From positions 1-40,526 of the forward strand of contig JAFZPV010000017.1 in the NCBI GenBank assembly GCA_017552535.1: a DNA stretch of 40,526 nt, given 5' to 3'. This document shows, one piece after another, positions 16,621 through 25,214 of this stretch. Source of the DNA: Clostridia bacterium (GTDB lineage: Bacteria; Bacillota; Clostridia; Christensenellales; Aristaeellaceae). The notes beneath the pieces are model-generated. The model worked only from the letters and a program-made list of their open reading frames with translations, had not been told where the DNA came from and ran no database searches. The stretch's first letter is position 1; every line of letters starts with the position of its first letter. A program made the position numbers and the translations under genes.

Positions 16621-18999
16621 CTACTTCAGTGTAACTATGGTCACGCCGTCCTCGCCTTCGCCGTACCGGCCCAGGCGGAAGGAGGCTACATCCGGGATGC
16701 GTTTAAGGGCGCTTTGCACCGCGCTCCTCAGGGCGCCCGTCCCTTTGCCGTGGATGATGGAAACGCTGCGGATGCCGTTGAGCCGCGCGCCGTCCAGGAA
16801 CAGTTCCATCTGGGCGATGGCTTCCTCCGTGGTCATGCCGCGCAGATCGCACTCCATTTCGCCGCGGCGCGCGGACACGCTGATCTGCGTGGACGGCACC
16901 CTGCGGGGCTCGTAGCGGTGCTTTCTGGGGTCCTCCGGCGGTTTTTCCGCCGCCAGGGTCACTTCGGAAAGATTGGCCTTCAGCTTGATCGCGCCAGCCT
17001 GGACGCTAAAGTCTCCCTTTGCGTCGGGCGGGGTCAGCACCGTACCCTGGGTGCCCAGGCGCAGAAGCATCACCCGGTCGCCCGCCTTGAGGGATTTGGG
17101 CTTTTCGCCGGGTGCCTGGCTCAAGGGCTGTATGGAATCGCTCACCTCATCGATGCCTTCCTGCAGCACGCCCCTGAGCTCGTGGAGCTCGTGCTCCTTG
17201 AGCACCTGGGCGCTGCGGGCCTTTTTGAGCTCCGATATCACGCGTTCGGCTTCGCCCTGGGCCTTGGTGAGCACGCTTTTGGCCTGCGCCCGGGCCTTCT
17301 GGATCATCTCGTCCCGCTGGCCCTCCAGTTCCCGGCGCGCCTTTTCGGCTTCCGCGCGCAGGCGCTGGGTCTCCAGGTGGGCTTCCTCCGCCAGCTTGCG
17401 CTCTTTTTCGGCGATCTGGCGGTGGTATTCGGCGTTGGCGATCACGTCTTCAAAGCGGATCTGATCCCGCGTGAGGCGCTCGGAAGCGCTTTGGATGATG
17501 TCTTCCGTCAGGCCGAGCTTGCGGGAGATCTCAAAGGCGTTGCTCTTGCCCGGCACGCCGATCAGCAGCCGGTATGTGGGCCTTAGGGAGTTGACGTCAA
17601 ACTCCACCGAGGCGTTCTCCACCCCCGGCGTGCTCAGCGCGAAGGCCTTGAGCTCTGAGTAATGGGTGGTGGCCAGGGTGGTCACGCCCTCCCGCAGAAG
17701 CATTTCCAGTATGCTCATGGCCAGGGCCGCGCCTTCGGTGGGATCGGTACCCGCACCAAGCTCGTCGAACAGCACCAGGGAATTCTTCGTGCGGTTTTTA
17801 AGGATCGCCACGATGTTGGTCATGTGGGACGAGAAGGTGGACAGGCTCTGTTCGATGGACTGCTCGTCGCCGATGTCCGCAAACACCTCGTCGAACACCG
17901 CAAGCTCGCTTCCAAACAGCGCCGGCACCTGCATGCCCGCCTGCGCCATGAGGGTGAGCAGGCCCACCGTTTTGAGCGTAACGGTCTTGCCGCCGGTGTT
18001 GGGGCCCGTGATCACCAAGGTGGTGAAGTCCTCGCCGATCCACAGGTCAGAGGGCACCACCTTGTCCGGGTCGATCAGGGGATGCCGCGCCTGCTTTAAG
18101 CGGATGCGGCCATTTTGGTTGAGTTTGGGCGGAACGGCTTTCATTTCCCGGGCCAGGAACGCCCGGGCAAATATCACGTCCAACTGCGCCATGACCGCTA
18201 TGCTCTGGGCGATCAGGGGCGCGTCCGGCGCCAGGCGCTGGGTGAACTCCGTCAGGATGCGCTCGATCTCCCTGCGCTCCTTTAATGTAAGCTCCTTAAG
18301 CTCGTTTCCCGCCTCCACCACGCTCATCGGCTCGATGAACAGCGTGGAGCCGCTGCCGCTCTGGTCGTGCACCAGGCCCGGCACATACTGGCGGTATTCC
18401 GCCTTGACCGGGATCACGTAGCGGCCGTTGCGCACGGTGACGATGGTGTCCGACAGGTATTTCTGCATGGCGGAGGAGCGCAGATAAGCGTTGAGCTTGT
18501 CGCGCACCTTGTCGTTCACCGCGCGGATGTGGCGGCGGATGTCCCTGAGCTCCGGCGAGGCGTTGTCGCTCATCTCCTCCTCGGAGATGATGGCGGCCAG
18601 GATATCCTCCTCCAGCATGCGATTGGTGGCGATCGCGGAAGCCATTTCCGTCAGGATGGGCGTGTCCTCCCGCTCCGTGACCAGGGCCCTGCGCACGGCC
18701 CGCAGGCAGGTGAGCACCTGCGCGACCTCCAGAAGCGCCTTCATGGACAGCATGGAGCCCACCTGGCTGAGCTTTAAGTATTCGCGGATGTCCTGGAAGG
18801 CGCTCATGGGGTTGCCGCCCGTATAGGCGATCACGCTCAGGGCCTCTTCCGTTTCGGCCTGGAGCTTTTCCACCCGGCGCATGTCGCCGGAAGGGCGCAG
18901 CTCGCCCGCCGCCTCCTTGCCCATGTCGGACACGGCATAGAGTCTGAGCATGTCCAGGATCTTGGGAAATTCCAGTACCCGCAGGTATTTATCGTTCAT
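16621..18999 (-). CDS. mutS2: MutS2: ribosome-rescue / anti-recombination ATPase with Smr domain
   Basis: A 792-residue protein of normal family length. Residues 1-300 form the MutS-like lever and clamp region. The Walker A TGPNTGGKT lies near residues 331-340, with the Walker B FDELGAGTDP and the SLSTFSSH signature after it. A long charged coiled coil follows (EKERKLAEEAHLETQRLRAE). The C-terminal Smr nuclease-like domain (about 712-792) carries DLRG and IHGKGTGALR. In Bacillus subtilis MutS2 acts on collided ribosomes; in other bacteria it suppresses recombination. The ATG at 18999 is preceded by GGAG at a good distance; the frame is open further upstream but runs into the U32 gene. It lies 13 bp after that gene and 12 bp before htrA. 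Confidence 0.96.
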   Translation of the reverse strand: MNDKYLRVLEFPKILDMLRLYAVSDMGKEAAGELRPSGDMRRVEKLQAETEEALSVIAYTGGNPMSAFQDIREYLKLSQVGSMLSMKALLEVAQVLTCLRAVRRALVTEREDTPILTEMASAIATNRMLEEDILAAIISEEEMSDNASPELRDIRRHIRAVNDKVRDKLNAYLRSSAMQKYLSDTIVTVRNGRYVIPVKAEYRQYVPGLVHDQSGSGSTLFIEPMSVVEAGNELKELTLKERREIERILTEFTQRLAPDAPLIAQSIAVMAQLDVIFARAFLAREMKAVPPKLNQNGRIRLKQARHPLIDPDKVVPSDLWIGEDFTTLVITGPNTGGKTVTLKTVGLLTLMAQAGMQVPALFGSELAVFDEVFADIGDEQSIEQSLSTFSSHMTNIVAILKNRTKNSLVLFDELGAGTDPTEGAALAMSILEMLLREGVTTLATTHYSELKAFALSTPGVENASVEFDVNSLRPTYRLLIGVPGKSNAFEISRKLGLTEDIIQSASERLTRDQIRFEDVIANAEYHRQIAEKERKLAEEAHLETQRLRAEAEKARRELEGQRDEMIQKARAQAKSVLTKAQGEAERVISELKKARSAQVLKEHELHELRGVLQEGIDEVSDSIQPLSQAPGEKPKSLKAGDRVMLLRLGTQGTVLTPPDAKGDFSVQAGAIKLKANLSEVTLAAEKPPEDPRKHRYEPRRVPSTQISVSARRGEMECDLRGMTTEEAIAQMELFLDGARLNGIRSVSIIHGKGTGALRSAVQSALKRIPDVASFRLGRYGEGEDGVTIVTLK

Positions 19000-19012
19000 G
19001 TACGTCTCCGTG

Positions 19013-21316
19013 TCATTCGGTCTTTCTGAAATAATGTCCGGTGGTGTGGGGCCTGTCTGGAACGGCGGCCTCCTCCCCGCGGGCCAGGCGCGCGTACAGA
19101 AGCAGGGTCTGTTCGGCCTGGGCGGGCGTTTCGTCCGTGAAGAGCAGCCTCCACACGGCGCTTTTGGGAAGCTCCACCGTTCGGGAAGCCACATCCAGCG
19201 GCACGCTGTTGAGCAGGTCGATCACACAGCCCCGGTCGGAAGCCAGGCGCCTTAAGGGGAACACCGCTTTCATGCGGTCCGTCAGGCTGCAGGCGTCCAG
19301 CCGCTTATCAGGCGGGTTCAGGTCGCAGGCGCGGCAGGAAACGTGCTGTCCGCCCCCGCGCGCCGCGTTCAGCGGGCAGTGCCTTAAGTGCATCAGCGGC
19401 AGCCGTCCGTACACCGCCAGCTCCCGCCGGCCTCCGATGGAAGCGATCTCCCGGCAAGTCAGCTCCACGGACGGGGTGTATATGCTTCTTTCCGCCCCCA
19501 GGAACCTGAGGGCCGGCTCGTTTGCCAGGTTCAGTTCGAAGCTGAAGCGCTTTTCTCCCGGCCAGGTAAGGTCCATCTGACCCACGTTGGTGATGTATAC
19601 GCCCTTCAGGCTTTCCGCGCGGTCAAGCGCTAAGCGGTTGAGCTCTTTAAGCGTGTCGGTGTGCATCACCGGCGGCAGATACAGGTACATGCCGTCCATA
19701 TCGGCTTTCCCAAGCGCCTCTGCCCGGGTATCGGCAGGAAAATACACCAGGTCGTCGGCGCCTGCGCGCTCGAGCCTGCGCAACAAGGCGCAGTCGGCGC
19801 TCTGCACCGCAAGGCGCGGGCGGTCCGGGTTTTCATCCGGCAGCGGATCGTCCCGGTACGGATGTATCTCGCCCGTAGCGCCGCGCTTTTGTTTGATCCT
19901 TTGGAAGGACAAGCTTTCGAGGCAGCTTCTCCGCAGGGCGTTCACAGCCGAAACGGGCACGAAGGCGTCTTCGTCAGCCGCCAGTTCGATCGTGTCCATG
20001 CGGTAGGGCGTGCCGCCCGTTTTGGAAAGCTGCTCCCGTATGCGGGCTTCGTCAAGCCTGCCCTTGGCGGCCTTTTCCACCGTCTGGCCCGCGCATTCAA
20101 TAGTGCGCTCGCCGTCTGTAAGGCTGAGGCTGATCGGCTGGCCCACCCGAGCAGTGAGCACCGCGTTTACCGCCACGGTCTGCTTTTCGCCCTGGCAGCT
20201 CAGGCGCGCTTCTTCCATCTGCTTTTCGCTGGTCAGGCGGATCACTTCGCCCGTGACCGAAGACGGGTTTTTGACGCTCAGGCCGGCTAAACCCTGCAGA
20301 CGCACAGGCACGTCTTCCCCTTTTTCAGGCCGGACGACCAGCGTGTCCGCATTCAGAACGTCCTTGGCAAGGCGGATCTCCCGGGCGCTCACGGCCCTGC
20401 CGACGCCCACGCCCCAATGGGACGGGCGCCTTACGGAAAGGAACTCCCCGTCGCGTATCCCCTCGGCGTAGCCCCGCGTAAAGCCGCCGCGGTTAAAGAT
20501 CTGCCTCAGCTTTTCTTCGTCTTCCGGGGTAAAAGCATCCCCGTCCAGCAGGCGGCGGTAGATGCCCGTGACCACAGCCACGTATTCCGGCCGCTTTAAG
20601 CGCCCCTCGATCTTGAGGCTCTTTACGCCCGCACCGGTCAGTTTTTCCAGGAAACCTGCGCTCATCAGGTCCTTGGGCGAAAGCAGATACCCCGAAGCCT
20701 GGCGCGCACCGGAAAGCGTATACTCCATGCGGCAGGGCTGCGCGCAGGCGCCCCGGTTGCCGCTGCGGCCGCCCACGAGGCTGGAAAACAGGCACAGCCC
20801 CGAGCAGGCGACGCAAAGCGCCCCGTGGCAGAACACTTCGATCTCTATGCCGGTTTCCGCGCTTTTGCGGATCTCGTCCAGATCCATCTCGCGGGCCAGA
20901 ACGGCGCGCTCGAAGCCGCGTTTTTTCAGATACTCCGCGCCCTGGGCGCTGGAGACGGCCATCTGCGTGCTGGCGTGCAGCCTGAGCCCCGGCACCATCT
21001 GCGAAAGCACCCGGCACACGCCCGCGTCCTGTACGATGGCGGCGTCCGCGCGGCAGGCCGCCAGGTCTTCGGCCATGCGCTCAAGCTCCTTGAGTTCGCT
21101 CTGCTTGACCAGCGTGTTCACCGTCACGTAGAGCTTTTTTCCCCGCTCGTGCAGGTAATCGGAGGCGCGCTTCAATTCGTCCGAATCGAAGTTGCCCGCG
21201 CCTCGCCGGGCATTGAGCGTCTTTCCGCCCAGGTATACCGCGTCTGCGCCGTTCTGCACGGCGGCCACCAGCGAATCCCACTGGCCCGCGGGAGAAAGCA
21301 GCTCCGGGACGCTCAT
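19013..21316 (-). CDS. Peptidase U32 family protein with DUF3656 (RlhA-like)
   Basis: A 767-residue protein whose N-terminal 300 residues are the U32 barrel, starting PELLSPAGQWDSL and carrying the family signature EVFCHGALCVACSGLCLFSS (about residues 160-179). Four Cys of the kind that bind an iron-sulfur cluster are visible across that stretch and in CAQPCR. The C-terminal part is DUF3656-like. U32 proteins with this architecture include Escherichia coli RlhA, which hydroxylates 23S rRNA C2501; several U32 relatives modify RNA rather than cut protein. A rRNA-modification role is therefore the best inference, and it fits the adjacent ribosome-acting MutS2. Its start overlaps the stop of the LCP gene (ATGA). 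Confidence 0.88.
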   Translation of the reverse strand: MSVPELLSPAGQWDSLVAAVQNGADAVYLGGKTLNARRGAGNFDSDELKRASDYLHERGKKLYVTVNTLVKQSELKELERMAEDLAACRADAAIVQDAGVCRVLSQMVPGLRLHASTQMAVSSAQGAEYLKKRGFERAVLAREMDLDEIRKSAETGIEIEVFCHGALCVACSGLCLFSSLVGGRSGNRGACAQPCRMEYTLSGARQASGYLLSPKDLMSAGFLEKLTGAGVKSLKIEGRLKRPEYVAVVTGIYRRLLDGDAFTPEDEEKLRQIFNRGGFTRGYAEGIRDGEFLSVRRPSHWGVGVGRAVSAREIRLAKDVLNADTLVVRPEKGEDVPVRLQGLAGLSVKNPSSVTGEVIRLTSEKQMEEARLSCQGEKQTVAVNAVLTARVGQPISLSLTDGERTIECAGQTVEKAAKGRLDEARIREQLSKTGGTPYRMDTIELAADEDAFVPVSAVNALRRSCLESLSFQRIKQKRGATGEIHPYRDDPLPDENPDRPRLAVQSADCALLRRLERAGADDLVYFPADTRAEALGKADMDGMYLYLPPVMHTDTLKELNRLALDRAESLKGVYITNVGQMDLTWPGEKRFSFELNLANEPALRFLGAERSIYTPSVELTCREIASIGGRRELAVYGRLPLMHLRHCPLNAARGGGQHVSCRACDLNPPDKRLDACSLTDRMKAVFPLRRLASDRGCVIDLLNSVPLDVASRTVELPKSAVWRLLFTDETPAQAEQTLLLYARLARGEEAAVPDRPHTTGHYFRKTE

Positions 21317-22674
21317 TTTCCGTATATGAACTGATGCAGTTCCTTCGTGTTCTCTTCCACGTCCATGTCGTAGAGCATGGCCTCGTCGTTGCGCCTTTCT
21401 TCTTTATAAGTGCCCTGTTTCGGCAGGCGCATCTCCTCCGCGCCCTCGAAGCCCTCGCGGTTGAGCACCAGGGCGCCCAGCTCCACGATGGTGTTGAGGT
21501 TCAGGTTCGTCTGGAAGCTGTCGAGGCTGCTGGAAACGAGGATCATGATGTTGCTCAGCGACGTGCCCTTCATCTTGACCAGGAGGGTGTTGAGCACCTT
21601 CCTCTGGCGCCGTGCGCGCTCGTAGTCGCTGTCCAGCTTACGGATGCGGGCGTAGCCCAGGGTCTGCATGCCGTTCAAATGCACGTTGGTGCCGTAGGTC
21701 TTGAGCTCGGTGGCATAATACTCGGCCTCGGCGGCGGCGTACTCCATCCTCTTATGCTTGACCTGCAGCCAGTACTGCTCCTTGACGTTGTGGTTGATCT
21801 GACCCATCTCGCCTTCGGTGATGTTCATCTCCACGCCGCCCAGCTTTTCGGCGATGGCGGCGAAGCCTGCGAAATCCACGAATGCGTAATACTGGATGTT
21901 CATGCCGAAATACTGGTTCACCGTGCGCATGGCCAGTTCCGCACCGCCGAAGAAATACGCCGAATTGATGCGCACCGTACGGCCCTTGATCTGAACGGCG
22001 GTGTCCCTCATGATGGAGGTGAGCTTGATCTCGCCCGTTTCGCGGTTCACGGAGCAGATCATCATGGTGTCGGTGCGGCAGGACTCGCCGGGCACGCGCA
22101 GGTCTGCGCCCAGAAGCAGCACGTTGAGCCACTTGTCGTCCAGGCCCTGGGTGAGCGCCAGGTCTTCCACACGCACGGAGTTGCCGTCCTTCTCGCTCAG
22201 GCCGTCGGCAGGGCCGTCGTCGGTGAGGTCTGAAAACAGGCTGCCCAGATCGTCATATTGATTGTCGGTATTCGGCGCTTTGGTGGGCGCGGGGCTGACC
22301 AGAGCGATCAGCTTCGAAGAAAAGCCGCCCAGATCCACCACGCCCCGCCAGTCCGCAAGGAACGCGGCAGCTGCTAAGAGCACCAGTATGAGCAGCACCG
22401 CCAGAATGGCGGGCAGAGCGCTGCCCTTCTTTTTCTTCTTTCCGGAGGCAGACTTCTTTTTTCCGCCCTGTGCTTTTTTGCGCGCAGGCTCGTAGACGCC
22501 GGTCTCCTCGGTGATTTCGTCCCTTTTTGCGGTTTTCTTCGCGCCGGACGTGCGCTTTTCTGAGGCGCGCCTGTATTCTTTCGTGGGCGCGTCGTCCGCT
22601 TTGGACTTTTTCTTTTTTTTCTTCGGGCTTTCGTCTTCGTCGATATATTCGTAAGGCAGCTGATCGTCCTTCAT
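21313..22674 (-). CDS. LytR-CpsA-Psr (LCP) family wall glycopolymer ligase
   Basis: A 453-residue membrane protein that attaches glycopolymers to peptidoglycan outside the cell. Residues 1-85 are an unusually long, Lys-rich cytoplasmic tail with runs such as PKKKKKKSK and GKKKKKG. One membrane segment lies at about 86-107. The LCP domain begins near residue 184 (LNVLLLGADLR) with the conserved pyrophosphate-binding residues in CRTDTMM, SIMRDT and the Arg-rich DYERARRQR. GGAGG lies 8 nt before the ATG. It is the first gene of the LCP-U32-mutS2-htrA operon and overlaps the next by 4 bp. The basic tail might bind nucleic acid, membrane or partner proteins; that is speculation. Confidence 0.92.
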   Translation of the reverse strand: MKDDQLPYEYIDEDESPKKKKKKSKADDAPTKEYRRASEKRTSGAKKTAKRDEITEETGVYEPARKKAQGGKKKSASGKKKKKGSALPAILAVLLILVLLAAAAFLADWRGVVDLGGFSSKLIALVSPAPTKAPNTDNQYDDLGSLFSDLTDDGPADGLSEKDGNSVRVEDLALTQGLDDKWLNVLLLGADLRVPGESCRTDTMMICSVNRETGEIKLTSIMRDTAVQIKGRTVRINSAYFFGGAELAMRTVNQYFGMNIQYYAFVDFAGFAAIAEKLGGVEMNITEGEMGQINHNVKEQYWLQVKHKRMEYAAAEAEYYATELKTYGTNVHLNGMQTLGYARIRKLDSDYERARRQRKVLNTLLVKMKGTSLSNIMILVSSSLDSFQTNLNLNTIVELGALVLNREGFEGAEEMRLPKQGTYKEERRNDEAMLYDMDVEENTKELHQFIYGK

Positions 22675-22710
22675 GGGGTACGCCTCCGCAGTTATATGAT
22701 AGCATTTTGC

Positions 22711-22739
22711 ATTATACTACCAAATCACCGGTTTTACAA
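22711..22739 (-). promoter_or_regulatory. Sigma-A promoter of the LCP-U32-mutS2-htrA operon
   Basis: On the minus strand TTGTAA (22734-22739), 17 bp, TATAAT (22711-22716). It lies 37 bp before the LCP start codon, in the 177-bp divergent gap with tcdA. Confidence 0.8.
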
Positions 22740-22793
22740 GTAATGATTCTGCGAATGTCGTCTGGCTCCGCGCGGTAAAATTTGGCGGCGTTG

Positions 22794-22822
22794 TTGACAA
22801 ACCGCGTGCCGTATCCCATAAT
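22794..22822 (+). promoter_or_regulatory. Sigma-A promoter of tcdA
   Basis: TTGACA (22794-22799), 17 bp, CATAAT (22817-22822): a perfect -35 and five of six at -10. The start codon of tcdA is 29 bp downstream, so the leader is short. Confidence 0.8.
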
Positions 22823-22851
22823 GTGCCTATAAACGAAAAGAGGGAAAGCGG

Positions 22852-23538
22852 ATGGACTGGACCCAAAGAACGGAAATGATCCTGGGCGCCCAAAGCATGT
22901 CCGCCCTGAAAAGCGCCCGCGTGGCCGTGTTCGGCTTAGGCGGGGTGGGCAGCTATGCCGCGGAAGCACTGGTGCGCGCCGGCGTCGGGCACATCAGCCT
23001 GCTGGACGGCGATGTTTACGAGCAGAACAACCTGAACCGGCAGCTTTACGCCACGATGGATACCCTGGGCAGGCCCAAGGCGGAAGCGGCCCGGGAACGC
23101 GCGCTTGCCATAAACCCGGAGTGCGACGCGAAGGCGCTCAGCCTGTTTTACAGCCAGGAGAACGCGGACAGCGTGGATCTCTCCGCTTTCGATTATGTGG
23201 CGGACTGCATAGACACGGTAAAGTCAAAGCTGCTGATCATCGAGCGTTCGGTGCAGGCAGGCGTGCCCGTGATCAGCTGCATGGGCACCGGCAACAAACT
23301 GCACCCGGAAATGCTGAAGATCGGCGACATATCCGAAACCAGCGTATGCCCCCTGGCCCGGGTGATGCGGCGCGAGACGCGCAGAATGGGCATTGAACAC
23401 CTCAAGGTGCTGTATTCCACCGAGACGCCGCTGACCCCCGCCGGCGGCGGGCGCACGCCCGGCTCCGTGTCATTCGTGCCCTCCTGCGCCGGGCTCATGA
23501 TCGCCGGGCAGATCGTGCGGGACATCATCGGGCGCTGA
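22852..23538 (+). CDS. tcdA: tRNA threonylcarbamoyladenosine dehydratase (TcdA/CsdL)
   Basis: An E1-like enzyme that uses ATP to cyclise t6A at tRNA position 37 to ct6A, in the cytoplasm. The 228 residues show the ThiF/MoeB nucleotide-binding site GLGGVGSY at residues 28-35, D52 and D54 in LLDGDVYEQNNLNRQ, and the catalytic-region Asp in CIDTVKSK. TcdA is distinguished from ThiF and MoeB by its short length and its C-terminal TPGSVSFVPSCAGLMIA stretch, which is present. GAGGG lies 7 nt upstream of the ATG. It has its own promoter and is 65 bp before the next gene. Confidence 0.93.
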   Translation: MDWTQRTEMILGAQSMSALKSARVAVFGLGGVGSYAAEALVRAGVGHISLLDGDVYEQNNLNRQLYATMDTLGRPKAEAARERALAINPECDAKALSLFYSQENADSVDLSAFDYVADCIDTVKSKLLIIERSVQAGVPVISCMGTGNKLHPEMLKIGDISETSVCPLARVMRRETRRMGIEHLKVLYSTETPLTPAGGGRTPGSVSFVPSCAGLMIAGQIVRDIIGR

Positions 23539-23571
23539 AGCATCGGGATAGCAAAAGTAACATTGACCGCG

Positions 23572-23577
23572 TATAAT
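23572..23577 (+). promoter_or_regulatory. Possible -10 element before the ROK-SIS gene
   Basis: A perfect TATAAT lies 26 bp before the ATG, but no acceptable -35 sits at 16-18 bp and there is no extended -10. It could be a weak or activator-dependent promoter for the ROK-SIS/suf/dehydrogenase run. Confidence 0.3.
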
Positions 23578-23603
23578 CGTTTTATCAAACACAGGAGGCG
23601 CAC

Positions 23604-25208
23604 ATGAAGCCCTTTATCGGCATCGACATCGGCGGCACCAAATGCGCCGTCACGCTGGCCAGGGCGGACCGGGGCATACGCTTTATCGGCAAAAAGCGCT
23701 TCGATTCCCGCGCCTGGGAAGGCCCGGAAGAAATGTTTGAGCGCATCTTCGCTTACACAGACGAACTTCTTGCGGAAAACGGCCTCTCCTGCGGCGGCAT
23801 ACAGGCTGTGGGCGTGAGCTGCGGCGGGCCTCTGGACAGTTCGAAGGGCGTGGTGCTGTGCCCGCCCAACCTGCCCGGCTGGGTGAACATCCCCATCACG
23901 AAAGAACTCGAAAAGCGTTTCGGCGTGCCGGCTTTTCTGCTGAACGACGCCAACGCCTGCGCCCTGGCGGAGTGGAAGCTGGGCGCGGGCCGGGGCTGCC
24001 GGAACATGATCTTTCTCACCATGGGCACCGGCATGGGCGGCGGCGTAATCGCCGAAGGGCGGCTTTTGGCAGGCGCCAGCGACATGGGCGGCGAGATCGG
24101 CCATCTGCGTCTGGCAGAGGACGGCCCCGTGGGCTTCGGCAAGGCCGGTTCCTTCGAAGGCTTCTGCTCGGGCGGAGGCATCGCCCGGCAGGCGCAGGAA
24201 TACACGCGCCGGGCGCTTGAGCAGGGCCGCGCGCCCGCCTGGACGCGGGACGGCGTAAGCACGGAAGAAATAAATGCCGGCCTCATCGCCGGATACGCGA
24301 AGAATGGCGACGCCGACGCCATAGCGATATACGAAACCGTGGGCCGGTGGCTCGGCAAAGGGCTTTCGCTTTTGACGGACGCCTTCAACCCCGAACGCAT
24401 CGTGATCGGCAGCATCTTCGCCCGCAGCGGAGAGCTTCTGTCAGGGCCTATGCATAAGGAAATGCAAAAGGAGTGCATCCCCTATTCGCTTAACGCCGTA
24501 CAGGTGGTGCCCGCAGCCCTGGGCGAGAGCCTTGGCGACTGCGCCGCCATCATGACGGCGCTGAACGCCCTGGGCATCGATCCCATGTACGAAGCCGAAG
24601 AAACGGACGAACGGGTGCTTTTCCATTACAGGCGGCTGTTTGAACGCTATCCGCGGCTGTCGGGGCTGAAGCAAAGCGTGATGGACGCCTACCTTGCCCT
24701 CAGGGACTGCTTCGAAGGCGGGGGCAAGCTGCTCCTGTGCGGAAACGGCGGTTCCTGCGCGGACGCGGAGCACATCGCGGGCGAGCTCATGAAGGGCTTT
24801 TACCTGAAGCGCCCCGTTTCTTCCGAAGAGCCCCTTTCCCGGCTGCAGGGCGCGCTGTGCGCCGTGCCCCTCACCGGCAGCGGCGCGCTGGCCACCGCCT
24901 TTATGAATGACGTATCCCCCGAATACGTGTTCGCCCAGCAGGTGCTGGGCCTGGGCAGGAGGGGCGACGTGCTTCTGGCCATATCCACCTCCGGCAATGC
25001 GAAGAACGTGCTGGCAGCCGTAAAGACCGCAAAAGCCCTGGGCATCGGCACCGTGGCACTGACGGGCGGAACGGGCGGGCGCCTGGCCGAAGAGTGCGGT
25101 CTTCATATCATCGCCCCGGCAAACAGCCCCGCAGACGTGCAGGAATGCCACCTGCCCATATACCATACGCTTTGCGCGATGCTGGAAGCGCATTTCTATA
25201 AGGAGTAA
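23604..25208 (+). CDS. ROK-family sugar kinase fused to a SIS-domain (GmhA-like) phosphosugar isomerase
   Basis: A 534-residue fusion. Residues 1-315 are a ROK kinase with the phosphate loop DIGGTK (8-13), the catalytic Asp115 in LNDANA, and the glycine loop TMGTGMGGG. The ROK zinc motif is degenerate: H167 of GEIGHL remains, but the three Cys normally following in CGCGxxGC are replaced (GFGKAGSFEGF). Residues 345-534 are a SIS domain closest to GmhA: GNGGSCADAEH with His and Glu (AEHIAGEL, about 390-394), STSGNAKNV, and the terminal HLPIYH. Together the halves could phosphorylate and isomerise one sugar, for example a ketose/aldose-7-phosphate type substrate. AGGAGG lies 5 nt before the ATG. 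It is followed after 6 bp by sufC. Confidence 0.87.
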   Translation: MKPFIGIDIGGTKCAVTLARADRGIRFIGKKRFDSRAWEGPEEMFERIFAYTDELLAENGLSCGGIQAVGVSCGGPLDSSKGVVLCPPNLPGWVNIPITKELEKRFGVPAFLLNDANACALAEWKLGAGRGCRNMIFLTMGTGMGGGVIAEGRLLAGASDMGGEIGHLRLAEDGPVGFGKAGSFEGFCSGGGIARQAQEYTRRALEQGRAPAWTRDGVSTEEINAGLIAGYAKNGDADAIAIYETVGRWLGKGLSLLTDAFNPERIVIGSIFARSGELLSGPMHKEMQKECIPYSLNAVQVVPAALGESLGDCAAIMTALNALGIDPMYEAEETDERVLFHYRRLFERYPRLSGLKQSVMDAYLALRDCFEGGGKLLLCGNGGSCADAEHIAGELMKGFYLKRPVSSEEPLSRLQGALCAVPLTGSGALATAFMNDVSPEYVFAQQVLGLGRRGDVLLAISTSGNAKNVLAAVKTAKALGIGTVALTGGTGGRLAEECGLHIIAPANSPADVQECHLPIYHTLCAMLEAHFYKE

Positions 25209-25214
25209 ACCGAT

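Noticed and set aside
15694-17586. A 630-residue plus-strand frame opposite htrA and mutS2
   Set aside because: It overlaps two unmistakable genes, has no ribosome site and shows no domain.
19000-19194. 65-residue N-terminal extension of MutS2
   Set aside because: It lies within the U32 gene and is not MutS2-like; 18999 has a ribosome site and gives the family length.
23539-23603. TTGACC-TATAAT as a promoter before the ROK-SIS gene
   Set aside because: The two hexamers are only 3 bp apart, so they cannot form one promoter; only the -10 is kept, at low confidence.
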